Assembly: GCF_010092445.1 (NCBI RefSeq)
Contig: NZ_CP048031.1
Coordinates: 62,001 to 126,000, forward strand
Reading direction: 5' to 3'
From: Shewanella sp. Arc9-LZ
GTDB taxonomy: Bacteria > Pseudomonadota > Gammaproteobacteria > Enterobacterales > Shewanellaceae
Length of the DNA: 64,000 nucleotides
In this document: piece by piece, positions 35,566-44,091 of the stretch
How positions within the stretch are numbered: the first letter of the stretch is position 1
Layout of the letters: each line of letters opens with the position of its first letter
Made by a program: the position numbers and the translations under genes
Notes under the pieces: generated by a model
Told to the model about the DNA's origin: nothing
Database searches by the model: none
The model's input: the letters and a program-made list of their open reading frames with translations, nothing else

Positions 35566-37215
35566 TTACATATTTGGATAGTTTGGCCCGCCGCCGCCTT
35601 CTGGTGTGACCCAGGTAATGTTTTGGCTTGGGTCTTTAATGTCACAAGTTTTACAGTGAATGCAATTTTGTCCATTAATGACAAACTTTTTGTCACCGGC
35701 TGCTTCAACAACTTCATAAACCCCGGCAGGACAGTAACGTTGCGCGGGTTCATCAAATTTAACTAAGTTAACCGATATTGGGATGCTTTGGTCTTTTAGA
35801 TGTAAATGACACAGCTGATCTTCTTCATGAAAAGTATTCGACAGATATACCGACGATAACTTATCAAAACTCAACTTGCCGTCAGGTTTAGGATAGTCAA
35901 TTTTATTGTAATCGCTAGCTAAGCCCATCGTGGCGTAATCTGGGGTCGTGTCTCTAAACGTCAGCGGAAACTTGCCACCAAACCAATTTTGGTCGATATA
36001 GTTAAAGGCGCCACCGATTAGCGTGCCAAACTTATGCATTGCAGGACCAAAGTTGCGCGAGCTATAAAGCTCTTCATGTAGCCAGCTTTTTTCGAAGCGG
36101 TCTTGGAAGCAATCGAGATCTTTGCCGCCTTCAAGCCCGGCAATTAAGCCTTCGCCTAAGGTTTTTGCCGCGATGATACCGCTTTTAATTGCCGTATGCG
36201 TGCCTTTGATTTTGGCAAAGTTAAGCGTACCCGCATTACAGCCAATGATTAAACCACCAGGAAAACTCATTTTAGGTAATGAATTTAAGCCGCCTTTGGC
36301 AAGGGCGCGAGCACCATAGGATAAGCGCTCACCGCCAGTTAATGTTTCGGCAATCACTGGGTGTGTTTTATAGCGTTGAAACTCATCAAATGGACTGAGA
36401 TGAGGGTTTTTATAGTTTAAATCAATAATTAACCCTACAGCAACTTGGTTGTCTTCCATGTGGTACAGGAATCCACCACCAGATGAGCCATCCACGAGAG
36501 GCCAGCCACCGGTATGAACCACTTTACCCTGTTGATGTTGTTCTGCAGGGATTTTCCAAATTTCTTTAAAGCCTAAGCCATAATGCTGTGGCGTTTTACC
36601 ATTGTCTAAATGGTATTTTTGGATCAGTTGTTTACCTAAATGGCCACGGCAGCCTTCTGAAAATACGGTGTATTTGGCATGCAATTCCATACCCGGCATA
36701 TAGCTGTCTTTATGTTGACCATTTTCGCCAACACCCATATCACCGATTAAAATGCCTTTAACGCTGTTATCTTCATTAAACAGTAATTCACTGGCTGCAA
36801 AACCTGGGAAAATCTCTACGCCCATGGCTTCAGCTCGGTTGGCTAACCAGCGAGCTAAGTTACCCACACTAATAATGTAGTTACCATCATTGTGCATTGT
36901 TTTAGGCACTAAACTGTTGGGCATTAAGCGAGATTTTGTCTCTGAGTTTAGCAGGTAGATTTCGTCATGAGTGACTTTGGTGGTTAGCGGGATGTCTGAA
37001 TCACGCCAATCATTAAATAATTCGTCCAGTACATCGGGTTCAAATACGGCACCCGATAAAATATGAGCACCAACCTCAGAGCCTTTTTCTACCACGCAAA
37101 CAGTGATTTCTTTATCGGCATCTTTAGATATTTGCATTAAACGACAAGCGGTCGCCAAACCTGCAGGGCCAGCACCGACAATTACTACGTCGAACTCCAT
37201 TGACTCGCGTTCCAT
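35566..37215 (-). CDS. Electron-transfer flavoprotein--ubiquinone oxidoreductase
   Basis: A 549-residue FAD and 4Fe-4S enzyme that passes electrons from ETF to the quinone pool. FDVVIVGAGPAGLATACRL at the N-terminus is the FAD-binding fold; VVEKGSEVGAHILSGAVFEP and GGWPLVDGSSGGGFLYHMED are ETF-QO features; the C-terminal NCIHCKTCDIKDPSQN carries the 4Fe-4S Cys ligands. ATG 37215 follows AAAGGTGAG; a TTG 15 bases earlier is possible. The etf genes are not nearby in this window. Confidence 0.94.
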   Translation of the reverse strand: MERESMEFDVVIVGAGPAGLATACRLMQISKDADKEITVCVVEKGSEVGAHILSGAVFEPDVLDELFNDWRDSDIPLTTKVTHDEIYLLNSETKSRLMPNSLVPKTMHNDGNYIISVGNLARWLANRAEAMGVEIFPGFAASELLFNEDNSVKGILIGDMGVGENGQHKDSYMPGMELHAKYTVFSEGCRGHLGKQLIQKYHLDNGKTPQHYGLGFKEIWKIPAEQHQQGKVVHTGGWPLVDGSSGGGFLYHMEDNQVAVGLIIDLNYKNPHLSPFDEFQRYKTHPVIAETLTGGERLSYGARALAKGGLNSLPKMSFPGGLIIGCNAGTLNFAKIKGTHTAIKSGIIAAKTLGEGLIAGLEGGKDLDCFQDRFEKSWLHEELYSSRNFGPAMHKFGTLIGGAFNYIDQNWFGGKFPLTFRDTTPDYATMGLASDYNKIDYPKPDGKLSFDKLSSVYLSNTFHEEDQLCHLHLKDQSIPISVNLVKFDEPAQRYCPAGVYEVVEAAGDKKFVINGQNCIHCKTCDIKDPSQNITWVTPEGGGGPNYPNM

Positions 37216-37422
37216 CTTCTCACCTTTCAAAGTTTCCCGTTCATTGCGGGTTTATTGTTTTTTATAACGATTAAAATAAGTAAACGATCGTTTATCCTTT
37301 ACTCACCTTACCGCAAAATGAACGTTTGTCACAGTGGCAAACTCAATCTTGTTAGCGTGAGTCGAGTCACAAATAGATAACGATATAGTCTTTCAAGCTA
37401 AGATATTCACCTAAAGGGGTAT

Positions 37423-37449
37423 TTGTAAAACGGTATTTAGGCCTATAAT
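37423..37449 (+). promoter_or_regulatory. Candidate sigma-70 promoter of the moa operon
   Basis: TATAAT at 37444-37449 with TTGTAA at 37423-37428 (15-base spacer, slightly short). The predicted start, near 37456, is just before the Moco riboswitch. Confidence 0.55.
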
Positions 37450-37458
37450 TGGATCTGA

Positions 37459-37558
37459 CGGTTCTCCGAGCTTTTTGCCCTACGTCAATGATATGGGCAG
37501 TTAGCCGTGGTAATTTTGCCACCGGGGTGAGTAAAGAAATGCACTCACCTCCCACACT
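37459..37558 (+). promoter_or_regulatory. Moco-type riboswitch in the moaA leader
   Basis: The leader between promoter and moaA holds a CTCCGAGC start and three stems: GCCC (37477-37480) with GGGC (37495-37498), GTGG (37507-37510) with CCAC (37519-37522), and a perfect GGTGAGT/ACTCACC hairpin (37526-37549). This position and layout match the Moco RNA motif found before moa genes in gammaproteobacteria, thought to turn expression down when molybdenum cofactor is plentiful. It is recognised by pattern, not by covariance search. Confidence 0.78.
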
Positions 37559-37571
37559 TGGAAAGGTTAAC

Positions 37572-38552
37572 ATGTCCCAACTACAAGACAGCTTTGGTCG
37601 ACGATTTCACTATTTGCGGATGTCAGTTACTGATGTTTGCAATTTCAAATGCACTTATTGTTTACCCGACGGTTATCGTCCGGATGGTAAACCTACCTTC
37701 TTAACCCTCAACGAGATTGAAAATCTGGTTGCCGGTTTCGGTGAGGTAGGCACACAAAAAGTTCGTATCACTGGTGGCGAGCCCACTCTACGCAAGGATT
37801 TCACAGATATTGTGCGGATCGTTGCCGACAATCCCAATATTAATACCGTAGCGATGACCACCAATGGGTACCGTTTACAGCAACATGCCAAAGAATGGTA
37901 TGACGCAGGTTTACGGCGCATTAATGTGTCTGTTGATAGCTTAGATCCTAAAATGTTTTATCAAATTACTGGCGAAAATAAGTTCGACCAAGTAATGCGC
38001 GGTATTGACGCGGCTCTTGAAGCGGGTTTTGAGCGAGTTAAAGTCAATGCCGTATTATTGAAAGGCTTAAACGACAAAGATTTACCGCGTTTTTTACAGT
38101 GGATTAAAAACACGCCTATTGATTTACGTTTTATTGAATTAATGGAAACCGGTTTAGGTCACGACTACTTCAATGCGCATCATTTGGCGGGTGTAGACAT
38201 TAAAAAACAACTTGAGCGAGAAGGCTGGTTATATGACTTGCCAAGTGTTGATGATGGTCCTGCGCAAAACTTTAGCCATGCAGATTATCAAGGTCGTATT
38301 GGATTAATTATGCCTTACGCCAAGAATTTCTGTGCCAGCTGTAACCGCTTACGAGTTTCTGCAAAGGGTAAATTACATTTATGTTTGTTTACTGAAAATG
38401 GCGTCGATTTACGCGATTTAATACAAAACCCTTCGCAGCGAGATGAATTAATTAGCCGCTTACACGGTCAATTAGCGCAGAAAAAAGAAACCCACTTTTT
38501 ACATCAAGGCATTACAGGTGTGACTCAACACCTTGCCTCTATTGGTGGTTAA
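37572..38552 (+). CDS. moaA: GTP 3',8-cyclase MoaA
   Basis: A 326-residue radical SAM enzyme that, with MoaC, starts molybdenum-cofactor synthesis from GTP. The SAM cluster is CNFKCTYC (near residue 24), a second C-terminal 4Fe-4S site is CASCNRLRVSAKGKLHLC (near 255), and the protein ends with GG, as MoaA does. ATG 37572 after GGAAAGG is the family start; the frame is open further upstream through the riboswitch. Confidence 0.96.
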   Translation: MSQLQDSFGRRFHYLRMSVTDVCNFKCTYCLPDGYRPDGKPTFLTLNEIENLVAGFGEVGTQKVRITGGEPTLRKDFTDIVRIVADNPNINTVAMTTNGYRLQQHAKEWYDAGLRRINVSVDSLDPKMFYQITGENKFDQVMRGIDAALEAGFERVKVNAVLLKGLNDKDLPRFLQWIKNTPIDLRFIELMETGLGHDYFNAHHLAGVDIKKQLEREGWLYDLPSVDDGPAQNFSHADYQGRIGLIMPYAKNFCASCNRLRVSAKGKLHLCLFTENGVDLRDLIQNPSQRDELISRLHGQLAQKKETHFLHQGITGVTQHLASIGG

Positions 38553-38639
38553 GCCGTTATTGAGTTAAACCGACTGACGCGGCAATACATGTGACGCTCA
38601 GTCGATGGACATTGAATTTGATTAAGGCAGTAAAAAAGT

Positions 38640-39116
38640 ATGAGCAATTGTTTTACCCATATTAACGCCGATGGCAATGCCCATATGGTCGATGTGACTG
38701 AAAAAGCCGTCACTGAGCGCGAAGCCCGCGCTGAAGCTTTTATTGATATGGCACCAGATACCTTAGCCATGATCATGAATGGCAGCCATCACAAAGGTGA
38801 TGTTTTTGCTACCGCACGTATTGCCGGTATTCAAGCGGCTAAGAAAACATCTGATTTGATCCCATTATGTCACCCTTTGATGCTGACTAAGGTGGAGGTG
38901 GAGCTTGAAGCTCAGCCTGAGCATAACCGTGTACGCATTACCAGTTTGTGCAAGTTGTCGGGTAAAACCGGTGTTGAAATGGAAGCGCTAACCGCAGCTT
39001 CTGTGGCAGCCTTAACCATTTACGACATGTGTAAAGCCGTACAAAAAGACATGATTATTTCTCAAGTTCGTTTGCTTGAAAAACGCGGCGGGAAATCGGG
39101 TCATTTTAAAGTCTAA
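38640..39116 (+). CDS. moaC: Cyclic pyranopterin monophosphate synthase MoaC
   Basis: A 158-residue enzyme that completes cPMP formation from the MoaA product. Recognised by [48 protein letters not shown] and [23 protein letters not shown], the whole conserved core. Only 87 bases separate it from moaA; the gene order moaA-C-D-E is the usual operon. moaB is missing, as in many bacteria where mog takes its place. Confidence 0.96.
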   Translation: MSNCFTHINADGNAHMVDVTEKAVTEREARAEAFIDMAPDTLAMIMNGSHHKGDVFATARIAGIQAAKKTSDLIPLCHPLMLTKVEVELEAQPEHNRVRITSLCKLSGKTGVEMEALTAASVAALTIYDMCKAVQKDMIISQVRLLEKRGGKSGHFKV

Positions 39117-39180
39117 TTCGGCCATTACGAACTAACATAAACCCAATATTTGTTATGAATAAATGCATTGAGAGACCACT

Positions 39181-39429
39181 ATGATCCAAGTGTTATTTTT
39201 TGCGCAAATCCGTGAGTTATTAGGCACCGCTAAAGTTGAACACAGTGGCGATAATATTGATACTGCAGAAGCATTACGTGCAGCGCTTGCCGCTACTGAT
39301 GATAAATGGGCCAAAGTGTTGGCATCAGACAAATTGCTGGTGGCGATTAATCAAACCATGAGTCAGTGGGATTCACCGGTAAATGATGGCGATGAAGTGG
39401 CCTTTTTCCCTCCAGTCACAGGGGGGTAA
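39181..39429 (+). CDS. moaD: Molybdopterin synthase sulfur-carrier subunit MoaD
   Basis: An 82-residue ubiquitin-like protein with the required C-terminal Gly-Gly (PPVTGG), which is adenylated by MoeB and thiocarboxylated. VLFFAQIRELLGTAKVE and a NDGDEVAFFPPVTGG end are typical. GAGAG lies before ATG 39181. The stop is one base before moaE. Confidence 0.95.
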   Translation: MIQVLFFAQIRELLGTAKVEHSGDNIDTAEALRAALAATDDKWAKVLASDKLLVAINQTMSQWDSPVNDGDEVAFFPPVTGG

Positions 39430-39430
39430 C

Positions 39431-39901
39431 ATGGAACATCATAGCAACCAAATTGTTGTACGAGTCCATACGGAAGACTTTAGTGTCGCTGATGAATACG
39501 CCTTACTTGCCTGTGATAATCAGGACGGTGCCGTGGTTAATTTTGTTGGCAAAGTACGAGACTTTAATGATGGCAGCGCTGTAACTGACTTAACCCTCGA
39601 ACATTATCCTGGTATGACTGAATCAGTATTACTGCAGATTAGCCAACAGGCTTGTGAACGTTGGCCTTTAAATAAAGTGACGATTATTCATCGAGTGGGT
39701 ACGTTGTCGCTCGGCGAACAAATTGTGTTTATTGGTGTAACCAGTGCTCATCGTAAAGCGGCTTTTGCGGCATGTGAGTTTTTAATCGATTTTTTAAAAA
39801 CGAAAGCGCCTTTTTGGAAGCTTGAAGCAGGTGATACTGGCGCTAAGTGGGTTGAAGCGCGTGATAGCGATCAGCAAGCAGCCAAAATGTGGCAAAAGTA
39901 A
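39431..39901 (+). CDS. moaE: Molybdopterin synthase catalytic subunit MoaE
   Basis: A 156-residue partner of MoaD that inserts the two sulfurs into cPMP. GAVVNFVGKVRDFNDG, LTLEHYPGMTE, IIHRVGTLSLGEQIVFIGVTSAHRKAAF and the Lys-containing FLKTKAPFWKLE are all MoaE motifs. ATG 39431 is chosen because the family begins here; a longer frame overlaps moaD without a reason. Confidence 0.95.
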   Translation: MEHHSNQIVVRVHTEDFSVADEYALLACDNQDGAVVNFVGKVRDFNDGSAVTDLTLEHYPGMTESVLLQISQQACERWPLNKVTIIHRVGTLSLGEQIVFIGVTSAHRKAAFAACEFLIDFLKTKAPFWKLEAGDTGAKWVEARDSDQQAAKMWQK

Positions 39902-39940
39902 TCGTCTATATGGCTCGTACATAGCAAGGATAAACCCTCA

Positions 39941-40792
39941 ATGTCTTTCATTAACGCCAACATTACTCAGCGTGCATACTCATATCTACCCCGATTCCGG
40001 GCTGGCGTTATCGCATTATTCTTTGCCATTGTTAGTTCCGTAGGGTTTAGTTCTGCAAGTGTCGCGAGTGATGCTCCGGCCATTGCTGCGGCTGCTAACA
40101 TTAAATTTGCGGTAGATGAGATAGCGATACGTTTTCAGCAGCAAACGGGTTTGGCTCTGCGGATCAGTTATGGTTCTTCGGGTAATTTTGTCACCCAAAT
40201 TCAGCATGGTGCACCGTTTGAGATGATGCTCAGTGCCGATGAAGATTATATTGAGCGGTTACATCAAGCGGGCTTTACCCAAAATGATGGCGTTGTTTAT
40301 GCCATCGGTCGGCTTGCTCTTGCTGCACCTAAGAAGTCGCCGTTAATTTTAGATCCTGAGTTAGTTGGGTTAGCGCAATTAATCACCGATGGAAAGGTGT
40401 CTCGTTTTGCGATAGCAAATCCTGATCATGCTCCCTATGGTGAACGTGCGCGTGAAGTCCTTAAAGCGAAAGGTTTGTGGGACGCACTGCAACCTAAACT
40501 GATTTTAGGTGAAAATGCTTCACAAGCTGCCCAATTTACCATTAGTGGATCGACTCAAGGTGGTATTGTGCCGTTATCATTGGTGCTATCTCCTGAATTT
40601 ACCAAGCGTGGCAACTATGTGGTTATCCCTGATTCGCTATATCAACCGCTTAATCAACGGATGGCATTAATGCCTAATGCATCTGAAACTGCGGAGCGAT
40701 TTTATCAATACATGCAATCAGCAGATGCACAGGAAGTATTAACTCAATTTGGGTTTAATTTACCAAAATCTGCTGTTAAGAAGGCTGATTAA
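39941..40792 (+). CDS. modA: Molybdate-binding periplasmic protein ModA
   Basis: A 283-residue solute-binding protein with a signal region (residues ~1-44). The mature part starts IAAAANIKFAVDEIAIRFQQQTG and has the SYGSSGNFVTQIQHGAPFEMMLSADEDYIE motif with the anion-binding Ser residues, and GENASQAAQFTISGSTQGGIVPLSL. It delivers molybdate (or tungstate) to ModBC. AAGGATAA precedes the ATG; it is 39 bases after moaE, probably one operon. Confidence 0.94.
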   Translation: MSFINANITQRAYSYLPRFRAGVIALFFAIVSSVGFSSASVASDAPAIAAAANIKFAVDEIAIRFQQQTGLALRISYGSSGNFVTQIQHGAPFEMMLSADEDYIERLHQAGFTQNDGVVYAIGRLALAAPKKSPLILDPELVGLAQLITDGKVSRFAIANPDHAPYGERAREVLKAKGLWDALQPKLILGENASQAAQFTISGSTQGGIVPLSLVLSPEFTKRGNYVVIPDSLYQPLNQRMALMPNASETAERFYQYMQSADAQEVLTQFGFNLPKSAVKKAD

Positions 40793-41472
40793 TGGATTGG
40801 CAAGCTCTGTGGCTGTCGGTCAAACTGAGTTGTTTTACCGTAGTATTGTTAATTCCGTTGGCCATTATTGTCGGGCGGGCGTTGGCATATCGCCAATTTA
40901 AAGGTAAATCATGGCTTGAAGCTTTAATCATGGTGCCGTTAGTGTTACCGCCAACGGTCATTGGTTATTACCTGCTAGTAGGGTTAGGTAATCAGAGCAT
41001 GATTGGTCAATGGGTTGAGCAGTTAACCGGCCAACAATTGGTGTTTCATTTCTCAGGATTGGTAATCGCTTCCATTATCGTCAATATTCCCTTTGCGGTT
41101 CAGCCTATTCAACGTGCTTTTGAAACCATTCCTATCGATATTCGTGATGCCGCAGCTTGCTGTGGCATGAGTCGATTACGGATATTTTTTCGAATAGAAT
41201 TACCTATGATATGGCCTGGTGTATTAACGGCCGTTGTACTGTGTTTTTCCCATGTATTGGGCGAATTTGGTGTGGTGTTGATGTTGGGCGGTAACATTGC
41301 CGGTGAAACCAAAACCATCTCAATAGCGATTTATGATAGTGTGCAGGCATTCGATTTCGATTCTGCAGGAATGATGTCTTTGGTATTATTGTTGTTTGCG
41401 GTGAGTGCGTTAGCGCTAACTACAAGTATGTCGAAGCGCTTAGGAGGGCATCGTGGTGCCTCACAACGCTGA
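40792..41472 (+). CDS. modB: Molybdate ABC transporter permease ModB
   Basis: A 226-residue inner-membrane permease with five to six helices and the EAA cytoplasmic loop (DIRDAAACCGMSRLRIFFRIELP) that docks ModC. LIMVPLVLPPTVIGYYLLVGLG is typical of ModB. Its ATG overlaps the modA stop by one base; its end overlaps modC by 20 bases. Confidence 0.95.
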   Translation: MDWQALWLSVKLSCFTVVLLIPLAIIVGRALAYRQFKGKSWLEALIMVPLVLPPTVIGYYLLVGLGNQSMIGQWVEQLTGQQLVFHFSGLVIASIIVNIPFAVQPIQRAFETIPIDIRDAAACCGMSRLRIFFRIELPMIWPGVLTAVVLCFSHVLGEFGVVLMLGGNIAGETKTISIAIYDSVQAFDFDSAGMMSLVLLLFAVSALALTTSMSKRLGGHRGASQR

Positions 41473-42574
41473 CCTTATATGTGATATTTCACAAACATTG
41501 CCCATTCCATTGGAAGCTCACTTCAGTTGTCGGGCCGGTGAAGTGCTAGCCGTGGTTGGCCCTTCTGGTGGCGGTAAAACCACCTTACTGAGAATGATTG
41601 CCGGTTTGAGTCTACCTCAACGGGGCCACATTCATTGTGGTGATAGATTATGGTTTGATGCAGAGCAGTCTATTTCGTTAACTCCCCAGCAGCGACACAT
41701 CGGTTATATGCCACAGCATTTTGGCCTGTTCCCACATTTATCGGCACTCGACAATGTTATTTCTGGGCTCGATCATGTGCCGAAAGAATTACGAAAGCAA
41801 CGAGCGTTAGATTGGCTAGAACGTGTCAATTTACATGGGTTGCCTGATCGCTTACCCGCACAATTGTCTGGTGGACAACGTCAACGAGTTGCGCTTGCCC
41901 GTGCTCTCGCACGTGAGCCGGCTATCCTACTGTTAGATGAACCCTTTTCTGCGGTAGACCGAGAAACCCGCGAACGCTTGTATATTGAGTTAGCTCGCTT
42001 AAAGCAGCAATTGTCTATTCCCGTGGTCATGGTAACGCATGACATCCATGAGGCATTGTTACTGGCCGATAAGATGATACTGATTAGTCAGGGGCAAATG
42101 CTGCAACAAGGCAAACCATTTGAGGTACTATCTCATCCTAATAACGAAGCGGTTGCACGGCAAATGGGCTTGAGGAATATTTTTGACGGTCAAGTCGTAT
42201 CGCAAGATATTGAACGTAATATGACCCAATTTACACTAGGTGATGAATTGATTGTCAGCGACAGTGCACCAACATTAACTGTCGGCCAATCTATCCGTTG
42301 GGTTATTCCAAATCAAGGTATTCGCTTTAACGCCATTAGCAGCGGTCGTCTGTGTAAAAGCTTAAATAAATTAGAAGTACTTATTGAATCTGTGTTGGTG
42401 ATGGGTGAATCATCACGAGTGATAGCGTCAGTTGTAGGCATTGGATCCATTATCAATGCAGACGTGCCGACACATTTAGTGCATAAGTTAGCCTTAGCGC
42501 CAGGGGTGCAAACGACTATTGCGCTTAAGTCCGATCAAATTCATATTTTAAGTGCACAGTCTGAACTCGGATAA
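41453..42574 (+). CDS. modC: Molybdate ABC transporter ATPase ModC
   Basis: A 373-residue ATPase: Walker A GPSGGGKTT (near residue 38), signature LSGGQRQRVALARAL (~135), Walker B AILLLDEPFSAVD, switch His in VTHDIHEA, and a C-terminal TOBE/Mop-like region (EVLIESVLVMGESSRVIASVVGIGS) that can bind molybdate. The start is GTG 41453, within the modB end, after TTAGGAGG. It closes the molybdenum block. Confidence 0.94.
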   Translation: MVPHNADLICDISQTLPIPLEAHFSCRAGEVLAVVGPSGGGKTTLLRMIAGLSLPQRGHIHCGDRLWFDAEQSISLTPQQRHIGYMPQHFGLFPHLSALDNVISGLDHVPKELRKQRALDWLERVNLHGLPDRLPAQLSGGQRQRVALARALAREPAILLLDEPFSAVDRETRERLYIELARLKQQLSIPVVMVTHDIHEALLLADKMILISQGQMLQQGKPFEVLSHPNNEAVARQMGLRNIFDGQVVSQDIERNMTQFTLGDELIVSDSAPTLTVGQSIRWVIPNQGIRFNAISSGRLCKSLNKLEVLIESVLVMGESSRVIASVVGIGSIINADVPTHLVHKLALAPGVQTTIALKSDQIHILSAQSELG

Positions 42575-42878
42575 CCAAGGTTAAATAATGATTTTTACTG
42601 CTCAGAATGTCAGATTTCTGATAATAAACCGGTGATTGATATTTGAATAAGGCCATTTAGCGCGCTAAATAGCGCATTTGATATAAAACCTTCCCATTTG
42701 TGCTGATTTGTATAGGTTTACCCGCTGTCACATTTCTAAAAAATGTTGTGTCATGACAGCCCATCTAACTGAAAAATGGTATTTATGATCAATTATTAAT
42801 CTTAGATTTCTTGGGACTTTGGCTGCTCTTAGGTAGAGTAGGCGTGTGATAGAATTTTCAATTATATAGAGGCTTGTG
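42575..42878. other. 304-base intergenic stretch after modC
   Basis: No gene is supported. It contains a perfect 14-base palindrome TTTAGCGCGCTAAA (42657-42670) with no T-run, so no standard terminator is visible after modC. The promoter of the PepSY/two-component operon must lie near its end. Confidence 0.5.
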
Positions 42879-43400
42879 ATGGTTCGGTTGCTGCTAGCAA
42901 TATGCTTTCTTCCTTGTGCCGTGATGGCCACACCATCTATGCACTCTTTATTGATCAATGGCGACTTTTTAAAGCCAATAACGGTCATGGAACAATTAGA
43001 GCAACAAGACGAAGGCACCATATGTGACTTTGATGTTGATGTTGAAGAAGGTTTGTTGGTGTATAAGATTTCTATGGTTAACGTAGAGACTCACCGAATC
43101 AATAAATACGAATACCGAGCCTTAGACGGTACATTATTAACTGAAAAATCGTCTGCTTATGCCTCTGATGATATTGGCCAAGTTAATGCGGCAAAAATGC
43201 TGCAAGCTAAGCATATGAAGTTTTCAGAATTAGTGACCCTCGCGATTGAAAACCAACAAGGATATTTAACACAGGCGGAATTGGACCACGATTTATCAAT
43301 TAGTTATCTCGAACTAAAGTTACTCAATCAAGATAGTAGAAATACTATTGCTTTCGATATTGAGACTCTACGTCCACTACCTTTGCTCAAATGGGATTAA
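42879..43400 (+). CDS. Exported PepSY-domain protein of a two-component operon
   Basis: A 173-residue protein with a signal peptide (LLLAICFLPCAVMA). The mature part contains a PepSY-like unit (AKMLQAKHMKFSELVTLAIENQQGYLTQAELDHDLSISYLELKLL), a fold often linked with peptidase inhibition or signalling at the membrane. It starts an operon with a response regulator (7-base gap) and a histidine kinase, so it may influence the sensor; this is inference from position. Confidence 0.82.
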   Translation: MVRLLLAICFLPCAVMATPSMHSLLINGDFLKPITVMEQLEQQDEGTICDFDVDVEEGLLVYKISMVNVETHRINKYEYRALDGTLLTEKSSAYASDDIGQVNAAKMLQAKHMKFSELVTLAIENQQGYLTQAELDHDLSISYLELKLLNQDSRNTIAFDIETLRPLPLLKWD

Positions 43401-43407
43401 AGACTCT

Positions 43408-44091
43408 ATGACTATGCGTATTTTATTGGTTGAAGATGATGCTACTACGTTAAAGTATGTAGCCGACGGATTTACGGCTCAGAAATATCAAGTTGATAGC
43501 GCGACTGATGGTCAAGAAGGCCTCACGTTAGCCAAGCATAACCAATATGATTTACTGATCCTCGATCGCATGTTACCAAAGCTAGACGGCTTAACATTAT
43601 TGTCTGCTCTGCGTACCAGTGGTAATAAAACACCAGTACTTATTTTATCGGCATTAAGTCATGTTGACGAGCGTGTAAAAGGTTTACGTGCGGGCGGTGA
43701 TGACTACATGACCAAGCCATTTGCCTTTGCAGAATTGTTAGTACGTGCAGAAAAACTTGCGCAACGTAACGTGGTTGAACCGGCTGCCACCGAAATTGAA
43801 GTGGGCAGTTTAAAGATGGAATTATTAACCCGTAAAGTCACCCTTGACGATAGCGAGTTAATGCTACAACCAAAAGAATTTCAATTGCTTAAGTATTTGA
43901 TGGAGCATCCTAATCAAGTGATTAGCCGCACATTATTATTTGAAGCTGTATGGGACTACCATTTTGATCCTCGCACCAATGTGATTGATGTGCATATTGC
44001 CAAGTTACGTCGCAAGTTTGAAGAGCTTGGCCATGGTGAGTTAATTGAAACCGTTAGAGGGGCTGGATATCGCCTTTGTAAAAGGCATTAA
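43408..44091 (+). CDS. OmpR/PhoB-family response regulator
   Basis: A 227-residue transcription factor with a receiver domain (acidic pocket VEDD near the start, phospho-acceptor in LLILDRMLPKLDGL at about residue 53, conserved Lys in DDYMTKPFAFAELL) and a winged-helix DNA-binding domain (LQPKEFQLLKYLMEHPNQVISRTLLFEAVW, VHIAKLRRKFEELG, ETVRGAGYRL). The frame extends upstream into the PepSY gene but ATG 43408 fits the family start. The kinase start lies within its end. Confidence 0.94.
   Translation: MTMRILLVEDDATTLKYVADGFTAQKYQVDSATDGQEGLTLAKHNQYDLLILDRMLPKLDGLTLLSALRTSGNKTPVLILSALSHVDERVKGLRAGGDDYMTKPFAFAELLVRAEKLAQRNVVEPAATEIEVGSLKMELLTRKVTLDDSELMLQPKEFQLLKYLMEHPNQVISRTLLFEAVWDYHFDPRTNVIDVHIAKLRRKFEELGHGELIETVRGAGYRLCKRH

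Noticed and set aside
42657..42670. Palindrome TTTAGCGCGCTAAA after modC as a terminator
   Set aside because: No T-run follows and the palindrome has no loop, so it is noted only as a sequence feature.
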